This document shows positions 21,306 through 33,307 of a DNA stretch of 64,000 nucleotides, piece after piece. The notes under the pieces were generated by a model. It saw only the letters and a list, made by a program, of their open reading frames with translations. It was not told the DNA's origin and did no database searches. This DNA comes from Phymatolithon calcareum (Eukaryota > Rhodophyta > Florideophyceae > Hapalidiales): positions 1,364,001 to 1,428,000 of the forward strand of contig OZ345382.1 of the NCBI GenBank assembly GCA_977006965.1, written 5' to 3'. The position numbers and the translations under genes were made by a program. The stretch's first letter is position 1; each line of letters opens with the position of its first letter.

Positions 21306-22045
21306 TTGCTTTTCCGGGCGATGATCAAGTACGCACTTGATTATCGTCCAAAAAAAAGACGGTACGTATCAGGTTTCGCGGTTTTCGCACCGCGAGACAA
21401 TCCTCGCTTGTGTCACACGCCGAAACTCAAAAATTGCAACTATCATATAATGTTCAGTGCATGTGCTCGCAAGATGCGTTGGTACTGTAACTTTTAAATA
21501 ATAATCTACCTTCTTCGTCCTTCTTGATCCACTCGTCCCTGAATCGAGGCAATGACATCACCAACGACAATCTGATTTCGAGTATGTATGTGTCGGAGAG
21601 TACTCCGAGGTGAACAGGGAACCGCATATAGTCTTCTGAAAAAAGTAATGTTCGCTCTTTCAAGTTGTACTACTCGCTCCTTTGAAAGCACGAAACTGAT
21701 CAATGCGTCTGCCTTTCCTGTTGGAATTCAGAAGCCTCTAATTTGCTTTTGTCATCCGTAGACTGCACTTGCGGGTACTGTACAATAGTTCCGTGCCTAA
21801 GTGTAAACCGCGGTAAATAATGATCGTGGAATACTGTTCAGGAATATTCTTCTCGGTCCTGTTGCATTCCGATGCATTCTCAGTACGGAAGTGCGAAAGT
21901 TTAGCAATTCACATCCACCTGATTTTTCTCTATGCCTTACTTAAGCACATTGCACTGCACTGCACCGAAAGCAACTCTTCTCCCACAGCGCATCAAACAC
22001 TCTCAGCATCTTCAGAAACTTCAGTTCCAATCACCCTGCACAAAG
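21306..22045 (+). promoter_or_regulatory. Intergenic / promoter of peptide copy 2
   Basis: Divergent spacer between the Sel1 gene (minus) and peptide copy 2 (plus). A weak TATA-like TACTTAAG lies at 21938-21945, about 100 nt before the ATG, matching the spacing in copies 1 and 3. Nothing else is recognised. Confidence 0.35.
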
Positions 22046-22159
22046 ATGAAGTTCGCCACCGCCGTCGTGTTCGCCGCTGTTGTCGCGGCTGCCACCGCCT
22101 TCGGTGACTTTGGCAAGATCTTCGAGAGCTTTGGCCTCCCCGCCACCCCGGCCCTCTAA
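22046..22159 (+). CDS. Secreted micropeptide, copy 2 (37 aa)
   Basis: The same 37-residue protein as copy 1, with one conservative change (Val for Ile at position 7) inside the predicted signal peptide. The mature part FGDFGKIFESFGLPATPAL is identical. Stop TAA; AATAAA at 22261-22266, ~100 nt downstream. Codons differ at several silent sites from the other copies (for example TTT versus TTC and AGC versus TCT against copy 3). 5' and 3' flanks show no similarity to those of the other copies, so this is a dispersed gene and not a segmental duplicate. Secreted product inferred; function unknown. Confidence 0.82.
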   Translation: MKFATAVVFAAVVAAATAFGDFGKIFESFGLPATPAL

Positions 22160-23166
22160 ATCTACCTCAACCGCCCTCTACACTCTCCCGAGATAGGTCG
22201 TTCGCCGCGGTTTTGTGACGGAGAACCACTCCAGGTACAACCGGAAGGTTGACGAGGCGCAATAAAAAACATAATTTTCACAGGACAATCTCTCCCCTCT
22301 CATCGCTCGTCTTGCTGCAGTTTTTGTCACTCCACCCATTCAGTAAGTTGGCTGTGGAACAGTATAGCTTCATTCCTTTTTCTCTGTAATCGCATCTATT
22401 TTAAGATCTTCATAACTTTTCTACCAGATTCTCAGTGGGACTCCGCCGGTTTAACAATGGTGGGCTAAAGTGGAGCACTATATTGACGAGAACACAAAGA
22501 ATGTATACGTGGTATTCACGTTCCCTGCTCCTGTGCAACTGGGAATATGGCACAGAGAGGCGGTTGGAGGTTACAATCAGCTGTCGCAGTGGTCTTTACT
22601 GACTGCCACCTCAGACAACCCAACAGAGTCACTACGGTTGACGCGAGTAGCAAAATGGGTCCAGTCCTGCGCACATCCTAGAGGTCTCCTGGTGTTGACT
22701 GGACGACAAAAAAGCAGCAGCTCTGAAAACTTATGATTGGGAGAGAAAGAAAGTAAACGTATTCAGTGACCCGAATTCCCAGGGAATGATGCTTGTTCGA
22801 GACATAACATTCGAGGTGACCTTCACAAATATGTAACGTGCGAAGGGGCTTACAGTGCTTACCAATCCACGGACTAATGATTGTTTGAGCTTCTACTTGA
22901 GAGCTCAACCACGCCAAGTTGGTGGTCCCCAAAATAGAAGCCTTATCTTTTGGAACTACCCGTATGCTGCAAAACTTGAACCACGTCTCGTCGATGGGTA
23001 ACCTTCAATGATGTTCACGCTCCGTTGACGCGGGAACTATGATCCACTCAATTTGGGCACACCCGCTCTCCCGTGTCTACTTCGCTGCGCTGAAGCCTGA
23101 AACTACCTTCACCTGACTCTCAAGTGCCCCGCCAGGACATCTCTTCGTCTTTCTCCATCGTGCAAA
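22160..23166. other. Intergenic between peptide copy 2 and kinase
   Basis: No gene is supported. An open frame at 22470-22736 and the following sequence to ~22830 (reading YDWERKKVNVFSD then MLVRDITFE) faintly recall the integrase-RT linker of copia elements, but the match is too weak to call. Confidence 0.3.
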
Positions 23167-24561
23167 ATGTTCAAGGTCCCGAGCATGCCACTACTGCGAA
23201 AAATCACCTCTTCAGTTAGCAGTCCACCGCTCTCTCCCGTCACTCCCACCTCTTCCTCACCATCGACTTCCTCCTCGCCCGCTTATCGCGGCCCAGTTCA
23301 TTTCTCCGGCTGGGTATGGAAGCAGACAGCGCTTCTGCGCGGCCGCAATGTACGTCGCTATTTCAGGTTGCACAACTCGCTCCTCTCAAACCATCAAACT
23401 GAGCACTCGTCATCCTCCTGGACGATATCTATATCGCACTGCACAGTGACAACGGACAGAACTCGCCAACTGGTGAGGGTCCGCTTGACTGACCGTGAAA
23501 TTCGATTCCAGGTCGCGTCGGCGATCGAAATGAGTGAGTGGGCCGACGCGATCAACAGAGCGTCCAACTGCAACCTGGCGGACTTTTACAAACTCGATGA
23601 ACAGATTGGGTTCGGTTCATTCGGCGCCGTGCGACTTGCAACCGAGCGCGCTACGGGTGCACGTCGTGCCATCAAGGTGATTGAGCGGACTACGAACGAC
23701 AAGGAGTTGGAATTCATCCAACGCGAAACCACAGTAATGCTAAGCATTTCACACGACAACATCGTCACCACACACGACGTCTTTGACGAAGGTGATCGCA
23801 TCTACGTCGTCATGGACTATGTCCCCAACGGCGACCTGTTCGATCTTCTTGCCGAGCGCGGCGTACTGCACGAGTCTGAAACACGCATCGCCATGCGACA
23901 AATTCTACTCGGTATAGAATACCTGCATAATAAGGGCATTGTACATCGCGACATCAAGCCGGAGAATGTACTAGTAGGCAGTGTGAAACCGCTCCGTCTG
24001 CAACTGACCGACTTTGGATTCGCAAACTATATCAAATCGGACATGGACGGCGGCGACGAGGGCATGGTGTCCGTGGTGGGCACGGGGTGCTACATGTCAC
24101 CAGAGGTTATTGACGCTCGCGGACATGGGAGACCGGTCGACCTCTTTGCTGCCGGCGTAGTAATGTTTCGTATTCTGATCGGTGCGCTTCCGTTCGAGGG
24201 CGACTCTCTGACTGAATTTTACAAACAGGCTATGACGACCACCGAGTTGTGTTCAGGCAGGAAATGGGAGAAGATTTCGCAGAGAGCCCGCGCACTTACC
24301 GCGGCGCTACTCGACCCTGATCCGGCAGCGCGCCCCACCGCGACGGCGGCGCTGCTGCACCCTTGGTTTGCCGGCGATGATGTGGCAGGAGATGACGCGC
24401 GCCCGGCGCCGGGGGAGACGGTTGTAGTGCGCGACGTGCGCGGAGTGCGTATGCCGCAGGACGCACTTGTGACGGCTGCTTCGGCGCCACTGTTTCAACA
24501 CCGGTCATCAACGGATGCGATAAAAAAGGAGTCCGCTTCCGAGTCTTACCAGTGTGTTTGA
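23167..24561 (+). CDS. PH-domain Ser/Thr protein kinase (CAMK-like)
   Basis: 464 residues, single exon. A Ser/Pro-rich N-terminus (1-42) precedes a PH domain (about 44-132: GWVWKQ, RRYFRL, closing W125 of EMSEWADAIN). This would recruit the kinase to phosphoinositide membranes. The kinase domain (about 141-401) is complete: glycine loop GFGSFG (148-153), AIK lysine 170, HRDIKPEN (260-267), DFG (282-284), and SPE in place of APE (311-313). The C-terminal tail is ~60 residues. The activation-loop insert SDMDGGDEGM is unusual. PH followed by a CAMK-type kinase resembles protein kinase D or PH-kinases of protists, without the C1 domains of PKD. All catalytic residues are present, so an active enzyme is expected; the substrate is unknown. 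Confidence 0.88.
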   Translation: MFKVPSMPLLRKITSSVSSPPLSPVTPTSSSPSTSSSPAYRGPVHFSGWVWKQTALLRGRNVRRYFRLHNSLLSNHQTEHSSSSWTISISHCTVTTDRTRQLVRVRLTDREIRFQVASAIEMSEWADAINRASNCNLADFYKLDEQIGFGSFGAVRLATERATGARRAIKVIERTTNDKELEFIQRETTVMLSISHDNIVTTHDVFDEGDRIYVVMDYVPNGDLFDLLAERGVLHESETRIAMRQILLGIEYLHNKGIVHRDIKPENVLVGSVKPLRLQLTDFGFANYIKSDMDGGDEGMVSVVGTGCYMSPEVIDARGHGRPVDLFAAGVVMFRILIGALPFEGDSLTEFYKQAMTTTELCSGRKWEKISQRARALTAALLDPDPAARPTATAALLHPWFAGDDVAGDDARPAPGETVVVRDVRGVRMPQDALVTAASAPLFQHRSSTDAIKKESASESYQCV

Positions 24562-25499
24562 GGCGAAAGATTGAAGATGTATAATTGCAAACTTGTAATG
24601 TACCACCGCACAGGTGAGAGGAAGGATCGATAATCGTTGTAGAGTTCTAGGGAAGAATCATGTGTCTTTTTCGCAGATGTATCCAAATTTGCGGATTTCT
24701 CGGTGCAGCAGGCCAAGTCCTGAGCACAGGACAGTCCTATACGCGAGTTTTGATAAATGGCTCGTCAAGTATAGCTAAATTTTCTAAATGTGTGCAAATA
24801 GAGCCCTCGGTTTCATTTTAAAAAACGCATTCGATTCTTCTTTTGTCTGGTACATGAGCATATCCTCTGCGAACAAATAACTTGTGCAGGCTTTTGGACA
24901 GCTGGTTGTTCGACTCGAACACTATGGCTTCCTGGCATACAAACATGAAGTAAAAAGCCAACGCCAATGTCAGCAAGTGCAAGTACTTATTCCGACTCTC
25001 CCCATTGCATAAAAGACGGAGGGAAATGCTCTGATCGAAGGAAGTCCCAGAGCTGCTCTTGACGCTGAACCGGTTGAAGTCATCTAGTGCTTTTTCTCGG
25101 TCGGCTATTTACACTTTGTGTAATTCGAATAACCTGCAATAAACAAACAAACAATCTCTCGGCATGTGCTTGCCGAGTGTTCAATTATGTTGAAATACTA
25201 TTGCGAGTGGTGGCGGTTGGGAATGTGGAATCGCAGTGGAATCACGGGAGATTTGCTGGGTTGCCGCCGCTGTAATGGTTGAGAAAATGGGAATATAAAA
25301 GACACAAGATGGGAACATGTGAAGGAAAGTTGAGGAGAGGGACTACGCAAAGTTTCGTAGTAAAGCAGTAAATCAGACACACTCTTTTGCTCCTTTCTGG
25401 TTTTTCAGGAGCTCCCTCGACCGTTGGGTCCCAAGTGGGACAGAAAACGCCCAAGGCAGGGCACCAATCTACCGTGGTGCACATCCCGGTCGCCGTGGG
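24562..25499. other. Intergenic with retroposon-like tail and TATAAAAG box
   Basis: Around 25110-25155 the + strand ends CCTGCAATAAACAAACAAAC, a (CAAA)n tail like those of short retroposons. A TATAAAAG box occurs at about 25295. No gene is recognised downstream before the hAT insertion at 25500. Confidence 0.35.
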
Positions 25500-26524
25500 C
25501 AGGCCTTGGGAGCAATATATTGTAGTTTTATTGGGACATGAAGCTGATGAGCAATACCTATTACCAATAGCTCCCTTCCGTCAATACCTACGACAATATG
25601 CTTGAATCTACCAATAACCCTATTGCTATTGGATTAATTTGAAACGACAGCGAAAATGCCGAGGTAATGCGACCCATTTTTGGTCCAAGCATCATGCACC
25701 ACAGCACCACGAGTGTTTTTGAGGTCTTTCCTCACGCCAATTTCGACCAGTTCCACCAACTCAAAAACCGTATCCCGAAATGCTTTGATAGAAATCTTCT
25801 CATCCACCTTACTGAAGTCACGAAGAGCGGGTTCTCAACGTAAGATATTGGTAGAGAAAGAGAGATGTTGATATCAATGTACTGGTACATGGCCTTTTCG
25901 CGAGCAGTAGTAGATAATAGTGTTGACTCGAAGTACGACGAAATGTGTCGAGCACTATCCCGGTTCGTTTCGTCTTTCGTGCACGTGCGATACATCTCGA
26001 ACAATTTATTCTCATCTCCACCTGCAGCGCACGATAACAGGTGCGAGTACGGGTTCCTCCACCCGGTGCCTTTCTCGAACGATACTCTGGGTACGGAATT
26101 TTTGCAATAACTTCCGCGGGGGCAGGAAAAGACCAAACACGGTACATCGCGCCGGGTGAATTCTTCTCCTTTCCGAGACGGTATGTCCTGGACAGTATCA
26201 TCACGTTTGAGAGCCTTGACAATGTACGCTGGTTTCGGTTTGCCTGCCATCTTCGCAAATGAAAGACTCAACACGCGCGGTCACGATAGAGCAAACAAAA
26301 TGTTGACTCTCTGACTTGAGCAGAACGATAGCGTAGAAACATGACACTATCCTCCATGTTAATAGCCTGTCTGGGACGAAGTTTACGTATCACGCTGAGC
26401 AATCAATAGATCTACAACTCTGCCGCTTACCAATATATTCCAATAGAAACAGATCAAGGAATAATATTGAAATACCAGTATATTGCAGTATATTGCTATT
26501 GCAGTATATTGCTCCCAAGGCCTG
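25500..26524 (-). mobile_element. hAT DNA transposon, non-autonomous
   Basis: 1025 bp bounded by inverted repeats CAGGCCTTGGGAGCAATATA (25500-25519 and the reverse complement at 26505-26524). It is flanked by a perfect 8-bp target duplication GCCGTGGG (25492-25499 and 26525-26532). CAGG tips and 8-bp duplications are diagnostic of the hAT superfamily. Motifs of the form AGCAATATANTGNA repeat inside the right end. The only coding content is an N-terminal transposase fragment on the minus strand. Confidence 0.92.
25732..26250 (-). pseudogene. hAT transposase N-terminal fragment (BED-type zinc finger)
   Basis: Starting at the ATG that gives MAGKPKPAYIV, the ~172-residue frame has a BED-like zinc-binding pattern: cysteines in PCLVFSC, then KGTGWRNPYSHLLSC. 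This is the DNA-binding N-terminus of hAT transposases. The frame ends before the DDE core, which is absent from the element. The element can only move if a full-length relative supplies transposase. Confidence 0.65.
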
Positions 26525-29015
26525 GCCGTGGGGCTTGTAACACACTGCTCTTTCACACGCCGAGACAGCGCGAGAGAACTCGTGATCGGCCGAAGGGACG
26601 TCGACGTGATACCTTCGCTGTCCCTAAGCTGGCATCTAGGGATATCGATTGCAGAGACCCTTCCTGGGCACCACTATCCCTGCCAGTAGACGACTCTTCC
26701 GTGTGGGTGCCGGAAGGTCTACGCAAAAGAGAGGCCTACCAGAGTTACTGGTAAGCCGCGATCCAATCAAGGTGTTGGTTTTTGCATATCTTGTGATTAC
26801 CTGAACACTGGGGTCTTGCTCCTGCCTTTGCTACATTGGTAATTGAGCTGATTACTACTTAAACACAATAAAGGCAGCGCCATCGGAAACGAGCAACCGC
26901 ATGGCGACCTAGCCTCTCAATCTCTCCTGTTCCCAACGTTACCATCGTTCCCATCTTTTCCTTCACCCTGACACGCCGTGAGGCGTTACAGGCTGGCCAT
27001 CGACTACACGGTGCGGTCATGACAAGCAGTTAATCCGCGAGACCTTGAGGAGTAGAGCCCCCGTGTGCCAGCGGGAATTTTGCAAAATTGCTATTATCGG
27101 CATTTGTTACTTTTTTGACACGCCCACAGATAAAGTGACAACCCAAATTCGAATCTACTTTCGGTCTAGCAGAAACAAACATCTTGCACGTCAATACAGC
27201 TCAATGCAAAAGAGTCATACATATTCAACATCACAATATCGTCAGACTGGGATTCTAAACAACAGGTTCTCTGCGACCTTCGTTTATGAGAGATACTCCA
27301 TGAACCGTTGATGCCAGCAACTTTCTAAATTGAAATACAAGCACAGCATGAGTGAATGATTCTGAAACTACTGACGCTGCACCGTTTTTCCACCCACAGA
27401 ACATAATATGACCTATCATCTTGTCAACGTACGTTCTCTATGTGAGTGATCTTTTCACCGTTTCTGTCCGCAATTGTCCTAGATTATGTTCTACTTTAGG
27501 AGAAATCGGGCTCTAGTCACTAGAAAAGCACAACTCTAGTCTTGACCATCGTGCGCATTAGTGTAGATTTTCGGAAAGTTTCAAAACGCCATTGAAAATG
27601 CGACATGGAGTCGAACCTTTTGTCCAGGCACCCAGATCCCCATTCCACGTGTGTACCGCAGTATGTAACAATCCATTATTACAGTATGAGATGTTGACAT
27701 GGCTATGCATGATTGGACCATGCATTGCATGGTCCAATATAGTGCTCTCTCCCAACCACCTCAATTGATCGTTGCTCAACTCACGTGCATGCATGCCGTT
27801 CACGCTGGTAATCCATCCGCAATTCAAACCTGCGCTGCGCGACCGCATGTACCTCTGCAACGATGGGAACCTCGCGCAAGCTCTCCAAGCACCGGACGTC
27901 TGCGCCGACTGCGTCGAAGGGAAAAGCGTCTGAAAAGCAGCGGGAAAGGAAGCAATTCGTCGAGGTGCGCGTGCGCGGTCGTCGTGTGTGTTAGTTCGCA
28001 GGATTATTGCGCGTTGGCGGCACATCGGGTGCATGGGTAGAACTGTCACAAACGGAGATGGTGTATCGTGACCCCGACCCTGAGTTCGTCTCTCCGTTTC
28101 CGGTCCCGCGCGACGAAACGATGTATCGTATGGCGATGTAGTCGCACACTGGAAAGAACGAGGATGTGAATTGATGTAGCGTTCTGGGATATGGCGAATT
28201 CACGATGGACAGAACGTTGTCGAAGGATGGCGGCGTTATTGAAGTCGTGGTGCGGAATCGTAGGGGGCGGACGGAACCGAAGAGAGGAAGACTCATCCTG
28301 TGCGGGGAACTTGTGGCTGTCGCCGTTGTGCTGCACACCTTCTTCATCCGATTCGGATTGGGCTGAATTCTAAGGTTTGGGGGCCGATGAAGGGCATCAG
28401 GAAACAACTGGGCAAGCGTTTTTGTATGTGTCCTCCTCTTTGTTTATACAGTACAGCTTATTTTCCGTTCCTCCAATTCCGTTTAACAAATTACTGACTC
28501 GTACGTCCATCCCCCGTGGCGTTTCTTTTTTGGTTGACAGGTATTATATCGCGCAATTGTCAATGGCGTGGGCGATGAAGATTGGGTGCCCGTGTACCGC
28601 TCCGAAATGCGCGATGCGTACGCGGCGCGACAGGACAGGTCGGCGTGACGTTTGACGGCGCGTCATTAAGTGCCGAGGGTTTATGCGCCAACGATGAGAG
28701 AAATATATACGCAATATGCAAAATCACTGAACTCGTCTCTAAGCTTTTCAGGTTTCTTGTTTTATGCCTTTTAAGAAATTATGGTGCTCAGCTCAACGAG
28801 TGAGCTGATATTGTAGAGAAGTGTTTAGGATGCATGATCAGAAGTCGTAAGGTCTTTGGATCAAAGATCCTAATTGTGTTATAGCACCTGAACCAATGGG
28901 ATTCTAGTCGCCAGCGTTACACGATTACAAAACACATCAGTTGTCCGATCCAACACGCTCTATCGATCGTGAAGGTTGAACCCCACGAAGATTGTGCGGC
29001 GTAATGGGCACATCA
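26525..29015. other. Gene-poor region
   Basis: About 2.5 kb with no supportable gene. Overlapping frames on both strands at 27558-28049 and 27991-28407 compete and lack motifs. A perfect 13-bp-arm palindrome lies at 27713-27739. Confidence 0.4.
27713..27739. repeat. Perfect palindrome, 13-bp arms
   Basis: ATTGGACCATGCA-T-TGCATGGTCCAAT. Unknown role; possibly a transposon footprint or cruciform. Confidence 0.8.
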
Positions 29016-29931
29016 ATGCGACAGATGCCGCTTGTGTGCCCCGGTCACAACCGCGGCATAGTCGAGTTGCGATACTCGCCTCTGACGCCTGGCGGCACAT
29101 TCATGATATTGGCGTGCATGGACGGCGCGCGTATGCTTCGCGACGTAATATCGGGGGACTAGATCGGAAGTTTTGTGGGGCATAAAGGCGCCGTATGGAG
29201 CGCCTGCATATCATCGGACGCATGGGTCGCGGTCACGGCTGTTGTCGATTTCACCGCCCATCTGTGGGACGCTGACGCCGGATGTTGCAGAGCCGTTCTC
29301 ACTCGGCCGCACATTTGTAAATCGACTGCATTTTCCCCGGATGGGTCCCGTTTGCTTGCGGCAGGCAATACTCCGGACATTCGCATCTATAATGTGGCTA
29401 CCGGTGACACATCCCCTATTGCCTTGTTTGGCGGTCGGACGGCACCGAGAAAACTTCCGTCAAGGTTGCGCGATACGCTGGAGACAGCAGCAACGTTGTT
29501 ATATCGGCCAGTTCTTGGCCTATCGATGAGCAGGTCATATCTGTTTGGGACGTGCGCAGTGGAAAGCTTGAAATGGAGCTATCGCTGGGAGCCATGGCTA
29601 AGTCTGCTGAACTGTCCATGGACGGCCAGTATCTAACCGTGGCGGCTGACGATGTCAGTGTCTCGGTGTTTTCGCTTTGGCACTATGGAAAGGGTTATGA
29701 GGCTTCCAGTTCCCAGAGAGACCGAAAGTGCCAGTTTTAGGTATCCCAAAATGGACATGGTTCTCACCGGCGGTCCTGATCTCACCGTGCGAAGATACAG
29801 AAGTCGTGTCCCACGATAAACTGAAGGAGGCAGAGTCCAATCGCGGTCATCATGGATCTGTGTGGGTCGTCAGATTTGCTCCGGATGGAGAAAGCTACGC
29901 CAATGGCTCTGATGATGGCACCATTCGGTAG
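29016..29931 (+). pseudogene. STRAP (serine/threonine kinase receptor-associated, WD40) pseudogene
   Basis: The frame from ATG 29016 begins MRQMPLVCPGHNRG and continues GHKGAVWSA...DFTAHLWDA, which is the N-terminus of STRAP/Unrip (known in the SMN complex and TGF-beta signalling in animals and conserved in plants). An in-frame TAG at 29160-29162 sits where the family has tryptophan (D-W-I-G). The frame then shifts near 29440, again near 29700 and again near 29810. Family text resumes each time (ISVWDVRSGKLEMELS, PKMDMVLTGGPDLTVRRY, GHHGSVWVVRFAPDGESYANGSDDGT). Six WD40 units can be followed. The decay shows a dead copy; an intact gene should exist elsewhere. Confidence 0.8.
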
Positions 29932-30510
29932 GTTGCCAACCACGTGTCATCTATACGTTCTTGTTTGTCTGCCTCCGCTCTGTGTGACGCCCATGCTTTT
30001 CGTCGTCTTGCGATTTTGTCTTTTACTGCTGGTTTGGAACGCCTAAGCTTTGGTAAGCAAACCTTTTTCACTTTGATAACAATTCTGCTGCTGTCGTGTC
30101 GGATGGCAATTGCTAACCTATTCGGTGAAATCTTTCTTCTGCGCTTCTCGTTTTCCAGGAGGACCACGATCGACCCGTCGCTAGCAGTGGGAGGTGGAGT
30201 ATAAGGTGTTTCTAAGCGCTGTGCAAGTTTTTCCTGCATGCTATCGGAGAAGGGAGTGCGTGAGCCAGCAAGCATCTGCGGTCCATCGTATTCAAAACCG
30301 CTAAAGTCTGTTCAATTTTTTGAAACGCCTTTTTATCTCCGCCGAGGATTGCGTGACGGCTAACAACATACCTGTCTAGCTATTGTACCGAGCAGACTCT
30401 TCTGTGTTCTGGACTTCCTATTAAGCAGGTTTATCCTTGTGACCAACCCTGGGGTGTTAGGTGAGTTTGATGATGGAGTTACGCAGCTCAAAAGGTTTCG
30501 CCTCCGGGAA
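29932..30510. other. Intergenic, no recognisable feature
   Basis: Sequence between the STRAP pseudogene and the start of the 7-kb duplication. Nothing recognised. Confidence 0.3.
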
Positions 30511-30520
30511 ATGCGTCTCT

Positions 30521-33300
30521 AAAGCTTTGCAGTCGCGAGTGATTTGCTCGGAACGCGTCTAACCGGAGACCAAATATATCCCGCATGACGGATTCATGCC
30601 TAGTCCCGACGTCTAAGCGGCGCGTCTGTCCGGAGGGCAATAATCCGCCGCTGTGCCTTGCATGTAGAGTTTGTAGATTTCTTCCGCTTCCTTCTCTGCC
30701 ATTCTAAATCCTACAAGCGCCAATAAGATGTATGACAAGAAATGAAAAGCGCTGCTTCTAAGTCTTTCCAACCCCCGAAGCAAGTTTGGCGCCTAAGAAT
30801 TGTGCCCTAACGCTGTTGTTTCGGACGGTGCACTCGATTCGTCACCACGATTCGAACGTGTTAATCGGCACATCGGTCATGAGAGATTCCGTGCACAGTT
30901 TCCATATCCTTACCTTTCAACCAGCACATCGAGACTACTGAGCACTTTCGCCCGATTCGCTTTCTACTCAGACTCAGAGTGAATATCCCTTTCGCACACA
31001 TTTCATACGCCAAGTCGCTTATTCGGAACGCCTCGAAAATGGTCTCTCTGAACGTGCAATCACAAGAACATTGAAATAGCACGAACAGCTTGCGCTCTTC
31101 CACCCCGAGCCGACAAGTGTGTCGCACAGCGAGAGAGTACATCCTTCCGATCACGCGCTGAGACCACGTTGCCCACGCATCGTAACCCAAGAACCGAGGC
31201 CTTCTTGCCCGGCCACCTAACAGTTGAGACGCGAAAGCACCGCGTGAAACGAGATTCTAAACAAAATGGGCCTTTCGCAAGGGTTCATAAATCGTCTGCA
31301 CTTGAGCCTCCACGGCCTCACTGACAACGGAGAAGCAGCAGCCAAACCACCGCAGGGCATATCCGGTCATGTCGAGAAATAGCGGCAATAGTTGAACCGT
31401 AAATGCGTTCATGCAGGCGGCCATTGCTTTTCGACTTCCTGGCGCTTCACCCCGAGCTTCAGAGACCCCGCGCGCTTCCACGTCGGACACGGACATAGCT
31501 CGAAGATTCCGTTTGGGTCACTTCGCGTGATATCGGTCGATGGCGTTCTGGGATAACGTGCAACGCTAACACGATGGCGCGAGGGCGCGGTGACAACGTT
31601 GTGCGTCGGCACTTCGTCCGCAGCTGCCGCCGTGGCGCGCACTACACTCCCAGTTGCTACTGAGGCTACCCTTCCATCTCTGCCTCTCCGAGACCCATGC
31701 GTCTCTGCACTGAGACAACGACGTCGCGGTCGATTACAAGGACGTTATGATTGCGAGCACCCACGAAGTTTGCAATCTGCACTTCACGCGGTATGTATCT
31801 GATGTACTTATGTAAGGTACAGTCTCGCAGTGATATATGGCTCAGTCTGTCGAGGACTGGTGTAGAAACTTTCTACAAGCTGTTTGTGTGTGATACCCTT
31901 CCCAGCTATGTTGTTCTCTTCTTGAGAATTCTGTATGGTACATAATATGGTGTTCTGAGGTCTGGGTCTGTGCACGGATACATTTCGTCGAACTTCCCGA
32001 TCTTCCCCTCCGTACTTCATTTTCCGGGATTGCAAGAGTTACTATCATCGACAATGGTGGTGGTGGTTTTCCGGTTGTTCGCGACTATCAAATACGTCCC
32101 AATGTATCCGAAAAACTCCGTCGTCAAGCTCAGGTCGAGACTGCACATGGTGTAAACTTCACAACATTGGGAAGAAGGAAGGCAATGTGGTCCCTTTGAA
32201 AGTGTAATGCATTCAAATTTGAATTCTAGGTGATCCAGAAAACAAGGTTTATGTCCTCTTACGACCGAACAGTCATTCAATAAGCCGCTTGTCTCTCAAG
32301 CCGCGAAAATCAGTTACTCGATTAGCGATTACGTCTCTTCGGTTGTCGCACCGTTGGCGCGTCAGTCAACCTCGAACCGCAGTGTTGTCAAGTCGATCCT
32401 CAACGCTTCTACTGACACCAGCGCAACTCGTGCGCATACCATGACGTCGCTGCATCGGAAGAACAACACCGCCGGATTCACACGCAGTTGCGCAGCCGTG
32501 GGGCAGCAGCAAGCGTGGGCGTGTTGTGGACACGGTGGGGTTGGGGCGAGCGTTGGATATGTCGGGCAAGTGGCGCCAACTTTTTCGGTGCGCTGGCGTG
32601 GTGAAATGAAGCGGCGGTCGATCGATTTGGGCCGCGTCACCGTCGCACCTTGTTCACCACGGGCAGGGTTGTGGACGGCCACAGTAGCATACGAGGCGGC
32701 CATGGCAGAGAAGAAGTTCAAGCTGAGTATGGAGGCGCGGCGGGAGGCGGTCGTGGAAGTTTGGCGGAGGCTGTTGCGATGGGAGCGACGGAGAGGGTGT
32801 AGTCGGTGGCGAGAAGAGCACAACCGTTCCGGTCGATGAACCTCAGGTAGTGGAGTGTACAGTATGTTAATTTTTAACATGGCTCATTTGCCACGCGAAT
32901 TAAGGTCTCATGCATGACTTCCACGAAGTGACCATTCGCGCGTTCGAAGGTTGGCCAGGCATTTGGCATTGCGTGACACCGGCATGATGAGTTGCGGTGC
33001 TTTGGAGTGGGTTGACGAAGGCTTTTCGTATTTCTTATTGAATGTTCACAAAATAATCACCTGCACAGGAGACTGAGGAGGGCACGACATGGATAACAGT
33101 GCGACAGAATTTGTATATGCGAGGTTGCGTAGTGCGCCCAACAAGGGGAACCGCTTCACTGAACTTGTCTTTCTTCGGTTTCAAAGTACTGTAGTGTTAT
33201 GCTTGAGTTGAAATCGTTCGAGCGTTGGAACCGTTCACGGATGAGAGGAGACAAGCGCTATTTTTACGCATAGCGCTCATGCGAAACGGAGGTGGTGCAG
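30521..33300. other. 3' flank of NLR copy A, no conserved coding sequence
   Basis: Open frames here (for example 32354-32839 plus and 32362-32880 minus) are interrupted or frameshifted in the corresponding part of copy B, so none is under coding constraint. It may hold remnants of an older gene. Confidence 0.5.
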
Positions 33301-33307
33301 TCTTTAT

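Noticed and set aside
22470-22830. Faint copia-like linker text (YDWERKKVNVFSD, LVRDITFE)
   Set aside because: Two short matches in broken frames; too weak to annotate as a retroelement.
25075-25155. tRNA gene suggested by a GGTTGAAGTCA-like B box
   Set aside because: No cloverleaf could be folded by eye. No convincing tRNA, rRNA or other structural RNA was found anywhere in the window.
26880-26992. Possible LTR edge (minus strand TGTAACGCCTCACGGCGTG)
   Set aside because: No partner end, target duplication or second copy was found in the window.
27558-28407. Two overlapping minus-strand frames (163 and 138 codons)
   Set aside because: No motifs, rival frames on the other strand, no supporting signals.
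32354-32880. Open frames on both strands in the 3' flank of NLR copy A
   Set aside because: The equivalent frames in copy B are shifted or interrupted, so there is no coding constraint.
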